Shown: in pieces, positions 9,509-17,700 of the stretch
How the letters are laid out: each line of letters opens with the position of its first letter
How positions within the stretch are numbered: the first letter of the stretch is position 1
From: Mucilaginibacter sp. PAMB04168
GTDB lineage: Bacteria; Bacteroidota; Bacteroidia; Sphingobacteriales; Sphingobacteriaceae
Direction: 5' to 3'
DNA: 64,000 nt
NCBI RefSeq assembly: GCF_039634365.2
Contig: NZ_CP155079.2
Location: forward strand, 186,001 to 250,000
Program-made: the position numbers and the translations under genes
Notes under the pieces: model-generated
What the model was told of the DNA's origin: nothing
The model's database searches: none
What the model saw: the letters and a program-made list of their open reading frames with translations, nothing else

Positions 9509-9532
9509 AGTGCCGCTTATAAATAAGGCACT
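9509..9532 (+). promoter_or_regulatory. Hairpin in the hcp1 leader
   Basis: The arms AGTGCC and GGCACT are separated by a 12-base A/T-rich loop. The hairpin ends about 32 bases before the first hcp start and has no T-run directly after it. It could be the end of the preceding transcript or an mRNA-stabilising 5' element of the highly expressed hcp message. The structure is visible; the role is inference. Confidence 0.4.
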
Positions 9533-9563
9533 TAAATATTATTAACCTTAGAAATTTATCGTT

Positions 9564-9962
9564 ATGGCTTTCAAAGCAAGATTAAATTTTTCGGGCAGGG
9601 AGTACGATGTGCTAAACTGCTCTTATGCCTTAAACCGTGATGTTGACTCAAAGGGGCGCCCTGCTTCAGGAGTTTACGGTGGAACCATCGACATTGAAGT
9701 AGAATCAACCGAAGATACATCGGTGGTTGAAGCTATGGTGAACAACCAGTACAAGCCTATTGTAGGTAGTTTGCTGATCAAAAAGTCTGAAGAGGATGCA
9801 AAGATGAAGGAGCTTACTTTTGAAGACGGGTATATTGTAAAATATGCCGAAGGCTTAAACATCACCGGCGATACCCCGATGACTTACAAATTCACTATAT
9901 CGGCCCGTAAAATTAAACTGGGTAATGCCGAGCATGTGAACGACTGGCCAGGTAGGGCATAA
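9564..9962 (+). CDS. tssD: TssD (Hcp) needle protein, copy 1
   Basis: A 132-residue beta-rich protein of the Bacteroidota Hcp family. It begins MAFKARLNFSGREYDVL, has the motif NRDVDSKGRPASGVYGG, and ends in an ISARKIKLG strand followed by NDWP. Hcp hexamers stack to form the T6SS tube and can carry effectors in the lumen. The gene has its own leader and is followed 89 bases later by a second copy with strong similarity across its whole length. No N- or C-terminal effector extension is present, so it is a structural type Hcp. Confidence 0.92.
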   Translation: MAFKARLNFSGREYDVLNCSYALNRDVDSKGRPASGVYGGTIDIEVESTEDTSVVEAMVNNQYKPIVGSLLIKKSEEDAKMKELTFEDGYIVKYAEGLNITGDTPMTYKFTISARKIKLGNAEHVNDWPGRA

Positions 9963-10051
9963 GTTTTCTGCATAGAGAACATTAAGAGCAGGCTTATATT
10001 GGTAAATGCTTAATATAGTTTGCGTATTGTTTAACCTTTAATTTTAAAAAC

Positions 10052-10444
10052 ATGGCTTTTAAAGCAAGAATTAATATAGGCTCAAAAGAGTTTGATGTAC
10101 TGCAGTGCAGTTTTGCACTCAGCCGCGATGTTGATGCCAAAGGACGGCCGTCATCGGGTGTGTACGGCGGAACAGTACAGGTAGAAGTAGAATCGACTGA
10201 AGATACTTCTGTAATCGAATCAATGGTTAACAACCAGTATAAACCGCTGAGCGGCACCATTACCTTCAAAAAATCAGAAGAAGATGCCAAAATGAAAGAA
10301 TTATCTTTCGAAGACGGTTATATTATTCAATATAATGAAGGTTTGTCTGTTGTAGGCAATGCGCCTATGTCACTAAGTTTCGTGATTTCTGCACGCCGGC
10401 TAAAAGTTGGCAATGCCGATCATGAAAATGACTGGCCTAAATAA
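10052..10444 (+). CDS. tssD: TssD (Hcp) needle protein, copy 2
   Basis: A 130-residue paralog of the upstream Hcp with the same landmarks (MAFKARINIGSKEFDVLQC, SRDVDAKGRPSSGVYGG, ISARRLKVG, NDWP). Differences are scattered along the protein, so this is not a recent perfect duplication. It ends 40 bases before a strong rho-independent terminator. Two structural Hcp copies may form mixed tubes or match different effectors; that is inference. The gene ends in the same NDWP motif but lacks the final GRA of copy 1. Confidence 0.92.
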   Translation: MAFKARINIGSKEFDVLQCSFALSRDVDAKGRPSSGVYGGTVQVEVESTEDTSVIESMVNNQYKPLSGTITFKKSEEDAKMKELSFEDGYIIQYNEGLSVVGNAPMSLSFVISARRLKVGNADHENDWPK

Positions 10445-10483
10445 AATTATAGCATAAGCCCTTGAGGCAATGAAATACCAGAT

Positions 10484-10521
10484 ACGGAGAGGAATACGCA
10501 AGTATCTTCTCCGTTTTTTTT
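10484..10521 (+). terminator. Strong rho-independent terminator between hcp2 and the effector gene
   Basis: The arms ACGGAGA and TCTCCGT are extended inward by further pairing (GAATAC with GTAT...) around a GCAA loop, and are followed immediately by eight T residues. It lies between the hcp2 stop (10444) and the probable effector start (10542). It would cap the abundant hcp transcript and let only a fraction read into the effector, immunity and VgrG genes. It also argues against an effector start at base 10470, which would put the terminator inside the coding region. Confidence 0.85.
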
Positions 10522-10541
10522 GCTGTTTACTCCGATTACTT

Positions 10542-11438
10542 ATGAAGATTAAAAAGCGTATCGTTAGTCATACACCTCCTACTGTTCAAAAGAAAAAGTC
10601 AAACATACCCACCGCTATGGAGTATGTGAATCTTTTTAATACCTGCGTAATTAATAAAGACAAGCTGCTGGCTGTTGACAAAATAATTGACGAAAAAGTG
10701 GTGGTGAACAGACAGCGTTACGAAGGTGTTTCGCAAATGGTAAAAGGCGGTAATACTGCGCAAGTTTCAGCTCAACCTCTCTTTCAATCTGCACACGTAC
10801 CGTTTAATAACCGATTTGCGTCCTATGCCAAAGCAGCCTGGGAGCAATCTCCGGTGAGGGAAGATTTATTTGGGCGTTCGGTTACTGAGGTATTGCAGCC
10901 GGGGCAACAAAGCAAATACTTAAAGTCCAGCTTTGCCGACAACAGCAGTAGCTTTGGTATGAACCGCGATTTTTTTGCGATGGCTGCAAATTTTAACAGC
11001 GCAGGTGTGCCTTGGTACTTCATTGCTTGTGTACACTACCTGGAATGTAGCTTTGATTTTAAAAAGCATTTGCACAACGGCGATCCGCTTACCGGTTATA
11101 CTGTGCACGTTCCTGCGCACAGGCCAAAAGTTGGACATGCGCCTCCCTTTACTTTTGAAGAAAGCGCAGTAGATGCATTAAAGCTGATGAAATATGACCA
11201 GGTAACTAACTGGAGCTTGCCATTTATATTGCAAAAACTGGAAGGATACAACGGATTTGGTTACAACCGTAAAGGTGTGCATACGCCTTATTTATGGAGC
11301 TATTCAAACCACTATGTTAAAGGCAAATATATAAAGGATGGCGTGTTTGATGCAGAGGCCGTATCACAACAACTAGGTGCAGGTGTAATTTTAAAACGCA
11401 TGGAACAACGTGCGCTAATTAGTATCCCACGAAACTAA
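10542..11438 (+). CDS. Probable T6SS peptidoglycan-hydrolase effector (lysozyme-like)
   Basis: A 298-residue protein when started at the ATG at 10542. The frame stays open to 10470, but that extension would cover the terminator hairpin. Residues 1-120 are low in recognisable features. The C-terminal half (about 150-290) matches my memory of the lysozyme-like peptidoglycan hydrolase domains found in cyanobacterial and phage proteins: WYFIACVHYLECSFDF with a candidate catalytic Glu, HLHNGDPL, FTFEESAVDAL, LEGYNGFGY, and SPYLWSYSNHY-like TPYLWSYSNHYVKGKY. No signal peptide is present, as expected for a T6SS cargo delivered from the cytoplasm. It sits between hcp and vgrG and is followed 1 base later by a lipoprotein gene, the usual effector-immunity layout. 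The role in killing is inference. Confidence 0.7.
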   Translation: MKIKKRIVSHTPPTVQKKKSNIPTAMEYVNLFNTCVINKDKLLAVDKIIDEKVVVNRQRYEGVSQMVKGGNTAQVSAQPLFQSAHVPFNNRFASYAKAAWEQSPVREDLFGRSVTEVLQPGQQSKYLKSSFADNSSSFGMNRDFFAMAANFNSAGVPWYFIACVHYLECSFDFKKHLHNGDPLTGYTVHVPAHRPKVGHAPPFTFEESAVDALKLMKYDQVTNWSLPFILQKLEGYNGFGYNRKGVHTPYLWSYSNHYVKGKYIKDGVFDAEAVSQQLGAGVILKRMEQRALISIPRN

Positions 11439-11439
11439 A

Positions 11440-12048
11440 ATGGTTATCAAGAAGTATATCTTGTTGTGGAGCACGTTAACATTGTATGTCTTAACGGGTT
11501 GTAAACCTGCTCCGGGGCAGCGCAATGAGCCTAAACAGTCGGTTACTGCAAAAGTAAATGTTGCAGCTCAGTCACAGCAACCGGTAATTGATAGCGATGA
11601 GCAGCTTTTCAGGCAGTTCTTGGCACAGTTCAAATTTGCAGTGAAGCAAAAGGATAAAGCCGCATTATCTAACATGTTATATTATCCTTTGCAAACCAGT
11701 CCGCAGTGGAGTAACACTGATTTGCAAAGCTCGACAGGCAACTATCAAGACGGTTTGTTAAGTAAAAAAGAACTGCCTTTATACATGGCAGATATTTTTT
11801 CGGGTGATGTAACGCGTTTGGTTCCTGCAAGTACAGAGGATGATTTATCAGTTATTGATGCACACAGTAATGAAGATTATTATCTCAGGCTACGGCAGGT
11901 GACAGACAAAGGCACCTCGTTATATGAGTTGCAAAAACAATATGTACAGGATAACGGTAAAGAAACATCATTTGGCTTTGTATTTGGTAAGGTAAAAGGA
12001 ACATATAAAATATTAAGCTATTACACACCCTGGCCGCTAAAGGGTTAA
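11440..12048 (+). CDS. Lipoprotein, candidate immunity protein for the upstream hydrolase
   Basis: A 202-residue protein with a lipoprotein signal peptide: hydrophobic residues 6-18 and lipobox LTGC with Cys at about 21. A Gln/Pro-rich linker leads to a roughly 140-residue domain with NTF2-like character (helices with FRQFLAQFKFAV and a beta-rich second half ending in YYTPWPLKG). It starts 1 base after the hydrolase stop, so the two are translationally linked. A membrane-anchored periplasmic protein directly after a peptidoglycan hydrolase is the normal location for an immunity protein that protects the producer's own wall. Localisation is read from the sequence; the immunity role is inferred from gene order. 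Confidence 0.6.
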   Translation: MVIKKYILLWSTLTLYVLTGCKPAPGQRNEPKQSVTAKVNVAAQSQQPVIDSDEQLFRQFLAQFKFAVKQKDKAALSNMLYYPLQTSPQWSNTDLQSSTGNYQDGLLSKKELPLYMADIFSGDVTRLVPASTEDDLSVIDAHSNEDYYLRLRQVTDKGTSLYELQKQYVQDNGKETSFGFVFGKVKGTYKILSYYTPWPLKG

Positions 12049-12063
12049 CCCAAAACCTTGATT

Positions 12064-13866
12064 ATGGAAAACAAGATCAGCGTTGAAATTAATATTGAAG
12101 GTACCCCCATCGCTCACTTTTCGAGTTTTGTATTAAACCAGCGGTTTAATGAGCATCACTCGTTTGAGCTACGCCTCAATCACGATCAGATTGAGGGCAC
12201 GAACAACGTTACGCTCGAAAAATCGAAAACCTTTATTGGGAAAAATATTACTGTACAGTTTGGAAATTTTTTGGGTAAAGAAAATCAGTTTACTGGCAAA
12301 GTTACCCGTGTGGAAATATCACAAAGTCATGGTTTTCAAGGTGATATTCTAATCAGTGGTTTCAGCCCGTCTATATTGATAGACCGTGGCCCGGATTTAG
12401 GATCCTACCTTAATAAAAGCCTTACTACTATATTGCAACAGGCTACCGCCGATGCCCCGCAGAACGACCTAAACTTTCAGGTTAAACCAACCTATACCTC
12501 TCCTATAGATTATATGATTCAATACCGTGAAAGCGATTTTGAATTCATCAATCGCTTATCGGCCGAGTATCATGAATGGTTTTACTATGACGGTACCAAG
12601 TTAAATTTTGGTAAGCCCGACAAATTGGAAGAAGTGGACCTGGTTTATGGACGTGATCTGCATAGCTTGCAATACGGTATGCAGATAGCACCGCTCAAAT
12701 ATCAGAAGTTTGCTTACCATTCGCCGCAAGACCAGGTTTTTAGTGCACAGCCAGCTGCGGCCTCATCGTCTTCGCCAGATTTGTCTCATGTGGTTTCAGC
12801 ATCTGATCAGGTCTTTAGCAAACGCTATAATGAGCCGCTTAACGTTCGTATCAATTCACAAAAGGAGATAGACACATTTGTTAATGATGAACATAATGCG
12901 CTTGTATCAGAGTTGCTGAACATCATGGGTAACGGCGATAACCCACAAGTGGGGTTAGGCAAAGTAGTTAATATTAGCACCAGTATGCGTGCCGAAACCG
13001 GCTTTCAGGTGCAAGATTTTGGAAAGTTTTTGGTAACCGCAGTTTATCATCAGTTGGATGGCGTAGGCCATTATCAAAATACATTTGAAGGCGTATCGGC
13101 CAGCAGTGAAAAGCTAAATGTAAAGCAGGCGCAGAAACCATTTGCTGATATGCAACTGGCAACTGTGCTGGATAACGACGATCCGAAAAAACAGGGACGG
13201 GTAAAAGTGAAGTTTAAATGGCAGTGTACCAGTAACGACCCTACCGAATGGTTACGGGTAGTAAGTCCCGATGCTGGCAGTAGCGATAAAGTAAACACAA
13301 ATAGAGGATTTGTTTTTGTTCCGGAAAAGGATGACCAGGTTTTAGTGGCTTTTGAAGAAGGTAATATCGCCAGGCCTATTGTGATTGGTAGTATGTTTAG
13401 TGGTAAAACCGGTATTGGCGGCGGCGTAGGCAACAACGGTAAAAGCCTGATTTCAAAAAGTGGGCATATGCTCAGATTGGATGATTCGGCAGGTATTACT
13501 TTTATTGATAAAAGTAAATTAAACCATATTGAAATTGATGGCAACAACACAATAACCATTACTGCCGACCAAACCATAAAGCTGGTTACCGGCGAGAGTT
13601 CGATTACACTTAATAGTAACGGAACTATTGACCTTGTAGGACAAGTGATTAATATACAGGGTAAACAGGCTATCAATGCTAACGCCTGCGATATGCCCGG
13701 CAACGCGGTTAACATGGGCACTTACGGCACAACCGCCATTGCTATTGAGAGCCAAAACAAAACCGTTACTATTGCAGGCGCCTTAACGGTATTTTCAAAT
13801 ACAACAATAAGTACTACCGCTAATGGCAAGCATACCATTACTGGAAATCAGGTAGACATTAATTGA
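12064..13866 (+). CDS. tssI: TssI (VgrG) spike protein
   Basis: A 600-residue protein with the VgrG order. A gp27-like N-terminal half (residues 1 to about 340) carries IDYMIQYRESDFEFINRLSAEYHEWFYYDG, a typical phage-hub signature. It is followed by an OB/gp5-like domain (about 365-450: MQLATVLDNDDPKKQGRVKVKF...GFVFVPEKDDQVLVAFEEG) and a C-terminal repetitive beta-helix needle rich in T/I/N/G repeats. The length is that of a structural VgrG with no extra C-terminal toxin. I prefer the ATG at 12064 over the TTG at 12058. It forms the spike at the tip of the Hcp tube and, given neighbours, probably carries the PAAR-like protein downstream. Confidence 0.92.
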   Translation: MENKISVEINIEGTPIAHFSSFVLNQRFNEHHSFELRLNHDQIEGTNNVTLEKSKTFIGKNITVQFGNFLGKENQFTGKVTRVEISQSHGFQGDILISGFSPSILIDRGPDLGSYLNKSLTTILQQATADAPQNDLNFQVKPTYTSPIDYMIQYRESDFEFINRLSAEYHEWFYYDGTKLNFGKPDKLEEVDLVYGRDLHSLQYGMQIAPLKYQKFAYHSPQDQVFSAQPAAASSSSPDLSHVVSASDQVFSKRYNEPLNVRINSQKEIDTFVNDEHNALVSELLNIMGNGDNPQVGLGKVVNISTSMRAETGFQVQDFGKFLVTAVYHQLDGVGHYQNTFEGVSASSEKLNVKQAQKPFADMQLATVLDNDDPKKQGRVKVKFKWQCTSNDPTEWLRVVSPDAGSSDKVNTNRGFVFVPEKDDQVLVAFEEGNIARPIVIGSMFSGKTGIGGGVGNNGKSLISKSGHMLRLDDSAGITFIDKSKLNHIEIDGNNTITITADQTIKLVTGESSITLNSNGTIDLVGQVINIQGKQAINANACDMPGNAVNMGTYGTTAIAIESQNKTVTIAGALTVFSNTTISTTANGKHTITGNQVDIN

Positions 13867-13873
13867 TTTTAAC

Positions 13874-14818
13874 ATGAGCAGATTGCGCTTTTTTGAAGAT
13901 TCACAACCCACTGAAACGGGCAGTAAAAATCCCGTTTTTGTTCCGTCTGGTCAGGAAAAAAATGACGATGGTTTAGATGATAATTATAAATTATCGGCCC
14001 GTTACCGGTGTGAGCAATTTAATACCACTAAGGTAGAAGATCATATTACTTTTCACTGTGATACCAAAAAGCAGTACTTACTTAAACTTACACCCGGCCG
14101 TAAAGCACAGGTTGTGCTTGAGCAATATTTGTATAAAGTAAACCCACCGGCGCTAAAAGATGCTATTGCTGCTACAGAAAAGTTAGAGTTTGATAAGGAA
14201 AACGTTGCGTTTGGCTTACATGCCGATAACTCCATCAAAAGTGTCAATAATTTCGCTGCCTTGCAGCAAAAATGGAACCAGTTTAAGCCCGAACTTATTA
14301 ATTCAGAACTTTACAGAACAATAGGACGCACCAATCCGGCCGCCGCAGAGGGGCTTATTCAAGGCGGTGATTTAGAATTTGGAACTGAAGATGTTTTACT
14401 TAAAACATATGATAAATCATTGTTTTACCATACCATTTTTAATGATTTTGATCCCGAAAAAGATAGGGATAGCAAGCAGCAGCTCGAATTTAATTCGCAG
14501 ATATTTGTTAATGTACCATTAGAGCTTGAATTAACACATGGTGTAATTAACGATAGCGAGCGTACCACCGAAGTAATGACCGTAGGTAAGTTAAACAAAG
14601 GCAAGCTTAACGAAGACACTTTAATACAACAATACAATCAGTTTTACAAGCCTATCATCGAGTACGATTTCACCGAATACATTTTCGAGTACGTTATAAG
14701 GCGTACAGTTGATAAAAATTCAGGTTTAATTTTAAGTGCAACCGTTCAGTTAAAAGAGGCTGTTAAATATAATTATGAATTTGTTACGCAGTTTGACCTC
14801 AAAAAGCTGGAAGACTAG
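13874..14818 (+). CDS. Unknown protein between VgrG and PAAR-like genes
   Basis: A 314-residue soluble protein starting 7 bases after vgrG. It has no signal peptide or membrane segment. The composition is charged, with alternating beta-like segments (for example YKLSARYRCEQFNTTKVEDHITFHCDT and QIFVNVPLELELTHGVI). I recognise no enzymatic motif. Its placement between vgrG and the PAAR-like gene is the normal position of a loading adaptor or chaperone (DUF4123/DUF2169/Eag-type proteins in other T6SSs), though no sequence link to those families is apparent to me. It could also be an effector. Function unassigned. Confidence 0.55.
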   Translation: MSRLRFFEDSQPTETGSKNPVFVPSGQEKNDDGLDDNYKLSARYRCEQFNTTKVEDHITFHCDTKKQYLLKLTPGRKAQVVLEQYLYKVNPPALKDAIAATEKLEFDKENVAFGLHADNSIKSVNNFAALQQKWNQFKPELINSELYRTIGRTNPAAAEGLIQGGDLEFGTEDVLLKTYDKSLFYHTIFNDFDPEKDRDSKQQLEFNSQIFVNVPLELELTHGVINDSERTTEVMTVGKLNKGKLNEDTLIQQYNQFYKPIIEYDFTEYIFEYVIRRTVDKNSGLILSATVQLKEAVKYNYEFVTQFDLKKLED

Positions 14819-14848
14819 CTTGTAGTGTAACAATATAATACTGTGAAT

Positions 14849-15397
14849 ATGCAACAGCAACCTGAAATAAAAAAGTTTCAGTTCAATAATGTGGTAACAT
14901 TTCCTTATTACATCAATTATGTAATGGGATTTTTCATTGGCTTGCCCCTGCTTTTTTTATATGGAGAATATGGAATGAGGTATCTTGGTATTTGGGGACT
15001 TATACTGATTTTTTTGATAGTAGGGTTAACAGTTATGGGGATTACTAAAGCATCATCCAAAAACTTGTTGTTATACTTTGACAAAGAGGCGCTTTATATT
15101 GTTGAAAACCATAAACCCCCTCAAAAAATAATGAAAGACAGTATTGACGGGGTTTACAGTTATGATTACAATCGTATTGAAAAATCTTTCATTTCATTAC
15201 AAATTAAATTTAAGACCGGTAAAAATATCTCTATCACTGATATGGATACAAGTGAGAAAGTAGACCAACAAAAAGCCTTATTGATGAGTGATTTTTTAAC
15301 TACGTTAAAAAAAGAAATGGGGTTTGAATTTATAAAGAAGAATACGGGGCGCAGCTTACAAAAGCTGGGTGCCTGTTGGTACTCAAGGCCGCAGTAA
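14849..15397 (+). CDS. Two-helix membrane protein, possible immunity protein or chaperone
   Basis: A 183-residue protein (ATG at 14849; a GTG at 14843 would add two residues). Two transmembrane helices occur close together (about residues 25-41 and 47-66) with little between them. A soluble domain of about 115 residues follows and resembles the bacterial PH-like domains often seen after two-helix anchors. It lies directly upstream of the PAAR-like protein, which itself has hydrophobic segments. Roles consistent with this: immunity against a membrane-targeting toxin, or a chaperone for hydrophobic effector segments. Neither can be chosen from the sequence alone. Confidence 0.5.
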   Translation: MQQQPEIKKFQFNNVVTFPYYINYVMGFFIGLPLLFLYGEYGMRYLGIWGLILIFLIVGLTVMGITKASSKNLLLYFDKEALYIVENHKPPQKIMKDSIDGVYSYDYNRIEKSFISLQIKFKTGKNISITDMDTSEKVDQQKALLMSDFLTTLKKEMGFEFIKKNTGRSLQKLGACWYSRPQ

Positions 15398-15444
15398 GCA
15401 ACTGCTTTTAAACAGATATATGGTTCACCATAAAGTATAATATT

Positions 15445-16758
15445 ATGAGCGTTTCTTATATTCCCAAAAACGTGTATGCAGTATGTACCTTTCAAACAGA
15501 TAATGCACCCCGTATGTTTATTGATACGCGAGCTAAAATCAGCGTATTTTACAGCCAAGGGCAGCGTACGCTATTAACTATTGAGGATAGGAATATTAAT
15601 GAAGAATTTCCTTGCAAAAGCCCTAAAAACGCCATGTGGAGTTTTCTTGCTTTTGGTGCAGGCTTAATTGTGGGCGCTTTCTTGCTCTCCAACCCGGTAG
15701 GGTGGGTTATAGCACTTGGAGTAGGCTCCATGATAGTGGGTGGTTATTATGCAACGCAAATTAATCATAAATGTACTGGTGCTTTGGGTAACGGGCATTG
15801 GGCACTGGAGCATCCTAAGGTAAGATTTAATCAGGAACGGGCAATAACCCACAATTCTATGTTGGTATGTGATGCTGGTGGGGTATTGTCTCCCATTTTT
15901 AGCCTAGATGTAGCTAACCGCTATGCGCAATCAATTTCCGATAACAATGCTGGTGAAATTTTCTTTAACACTATTGCTTCATTTTTTGGAGGAGCGGGTG
16001 CAGTATTGGCTTTTAGCGGAGCTACTGCAGGGGTGGTAGGTATGGCTAAGCTGGGTGGCATAGCAAAAACAATAGGCTGGATGGGTGGAACAATGGCATT
16101 TGTTGCAGCGGGCACTTATGGCCAGCGTGAGGTTTTAAGAAGTAATTTGGCCCCTGGCAATGAACACTACACCCGCCTGAATGAGGTAGATGCTAACAAT
16201 CCGGTACCTGGTTATGTACCAAATCCGCTTGGAGCTACGCCGGGCGATTTAGGCAGTCCCGACATCTTAGAAGTAGACGCCAAATCAGGATGGTTTGCTA
16301 AAGATCAGGAGGGTAGAACAGTTGTTGTTTTCAATGGACGGCAATATATTAAAGATGTGCAAGGTAACTACCGCGAGTTTAAGGAAAGTACAAAACTTGC
16401 CAGCGATTTAAAGAAAATTGAAGGGATACCCCCACGCGAACTGCATAAAAATGAAATAGCTCGTCAAATCACAAAGGACATCAGGCAGGGCAGGTATAAC
16501 GAAAGTATGGTAAAACTGTCTAGAGACGGTAACCAGGTAGTACGTCCAAGAGACTTAATCCGTGTATTGCCTGATGCGCGTGCCGTAAAAATTAACAGTT
16601 TTAGAACATTAGGTCAGCTGGGTGTAAAAGGAGGAGGACTAATTGCATTTGTGTTTCCGTTTGTGGCTACCCGATTTTCTGAGCAGGCACGTGCCGAGTT
16701 AGCATCGGCTATGGCCGAAGACATGAACAATGGTATAAACGTAACCTGTGACCAATAA
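15445..16758 (+). CDS. PAAR-like T6SS tip protein with membrane helices and uncharacterised C-terminus
   Basis: A 437-residue protein. Residues about 55-105 hold two Gly-rich hydrophobic helices. Residues about 105-155 carry a PAAR-like (DUF4280-type) signature: GALGNGHWALEHPKV, then ITHNSMLVCDAGGVLSPI. A second hydrophobic pair occurs about 172-235. A C-terminal region (about 245-437) has no motif I know. This layout resembles T6SS effectors with PAAR fused to transmembrane segments plus a toxin. There are no Rhs repeats. The C-terminal segment WFAKDQEGRTVVVFNGRQYIKD followed by a basic helical region is the candidate active part. It ends the recognisable T6SS cluster. PAAR-like status fairly sure; toxicity inferred. 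Confidence 0.65.
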   Translation: MSVSYIPKNVYAVCTFQTDNAPRMFIDTRAKISVFYSQGQRTLLTIEDRNINEEFPCKSPKNAMWSFLAFGAGLIVGAFLLSNPVGWVIALGVGSMIVGGYYATQINHKCTGALGNGHWALEHPKVRFNQERAITHNSMLVCDAGGVLSPIFSLDVANRYAQSISDNNAGEIFFNTIASFFGGAGAVLAFSGATAGVVGMAKLGGIAKTIGWMGGTMAFVAAGTYGQREVLRSNLAPGNEHYTRLNEVDANNPVPGYVPNPLGATPGDLGSPDILEVDAKSGWFAKDQEGRTVVVFNGRQYIKDVQGNYREFKESTKLASDLKKIEGIPPRELHKNEIARQITKDIRQGRYNESMVKLSRDGNQVVRPRDLIRVLPDARAVKINSFRTLGQLGVKGGGLIAFVFPFVATRFSEQARAELASAMAEDMNNGINVTCDQ

Positions 16759-17700
16759 AAAGGTACCGTCCTTTATCAATACGCCTGCAATAACTATTAA
16801 TCATTGCAAGGAGCATCTACTTGCAGAGCAGACTAACGTATTAATAACGAAAGCTAAAGGCCGTATGGAACGCTGATGCCAAAGCGTATTTCGGACATGA
16901 ATTGTGTTTGACATAGCTTTTATTTAATATAAATAGCTTCACACCCCACTTTACTGATCCGAAGTTGATTTATATAACGCTTGAGTACCTTTTTAGCGAT
17001 GTTTTGATAGAACAGATAGCTTAAAAATGTGTGCGGCCAATTAATACTGAACTTCGACACTTTAGTTACCTCTATGCGTATAAGCAGACAAAATACTGCA
17101 TGGACGTAGACAGGTCGACAGCCATTCAAAAGAGACCTATTATAAACTTATTTAGAAACTCGTTGATTATAGTTGTATGTATTGAGGTTAGAGCCCGAAG
17201 TTTTCCTTGTTCTAAGCAATACAAAGTGGCCCTTCTATGATTTAGCTTTGTAACAGTATTATTGATATGGTTGGCGAGTTCGACTTTTATCCGCTTACTT
17301 CTGCAAAGAAAGAAAAAGCCTCAAATTGATAATATTTGGGGCTTTTTCTTTATCATTATATCTGCTTGTGGTATAGTGATAGGTACACAAAAGCCATTAA
17401 GGTACACCAGCTTTGTCTTTGTAAGTAACTGTATCAGTATTTATAGCTGGTTTTTCTGATTTTGCAATTCTTAATCATTGAAACCAAGTGGTACACAACA
17501 CTCACATCCTGTTTTATCTAAATAAAATTTGGAATATTTTTAAGAAGGTTTTAGCCAGGCAGCCGGTGCTGTGGCTGGTGTTGTCAATAAACTTTTATTT
17601 TGGTTTACAATCTTTAGGCCGGGGGCTTCATCCAACTAGTTTAGTTGTGCAGTTACCAATGCCTTTCCATTATTAATTATTAAAATAGCGACACTTTATT
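16759..17700. other. Gene-free stretch after the T6SS locus
   Basis: About 940 bases with no convincing gene. Short frames exist on both strands, but their composition (many rare residues, no family resemblance, no ribosome site) looks random. The one clear structure is a long terminator-like hairpin at 17309-17351. It probably marks the boundary between the secretion locus and unrelated accessory genes and may be decayed DNA. Confidence 0.6.
17309..17351. terminator. Long bidirectional terminator-like hairpin
   Basis: An 18-base arm beginning AAAGAAAAAGCC pairs with an arm ending GGCTTTTTCTTT across a 7-base loop, with one mismatch. Because the arms are A-rich then T-rich, it can act on either strand. 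No gene is directly upstream, so the transcript it ends is unknown. Confidence 0.7.

Noticed and set aside
10470-10541. N-terminal extension of the effector (Met at 10470)
   Set aside because: It would translate through a perfect terminator hairpin with eight T residues, and the extra residues are a Leu/Arg/Cys-rich stretch typical of read-through of such a sequence.
13074-13721. 215-residue minus-strand frame opposite vgrG
   Set aside because: It is the antisense of the repetitive VgrG needle region, with Leu/Ser/Pro-rich composition that results from the sense codons.
16920-17129. Small minus-strand frame in the gap after the T6SS
   Set aside because: No family resemblance, no ribosome site, basic/aromatic composition typical of chance frames in A/T-rich DNA.
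17262-17676. Two short plus-strand hydrophobic frames
   Set aside because: One is built across the terminator hairpin at 17309-17351; neither resembles a known small membrane protein.
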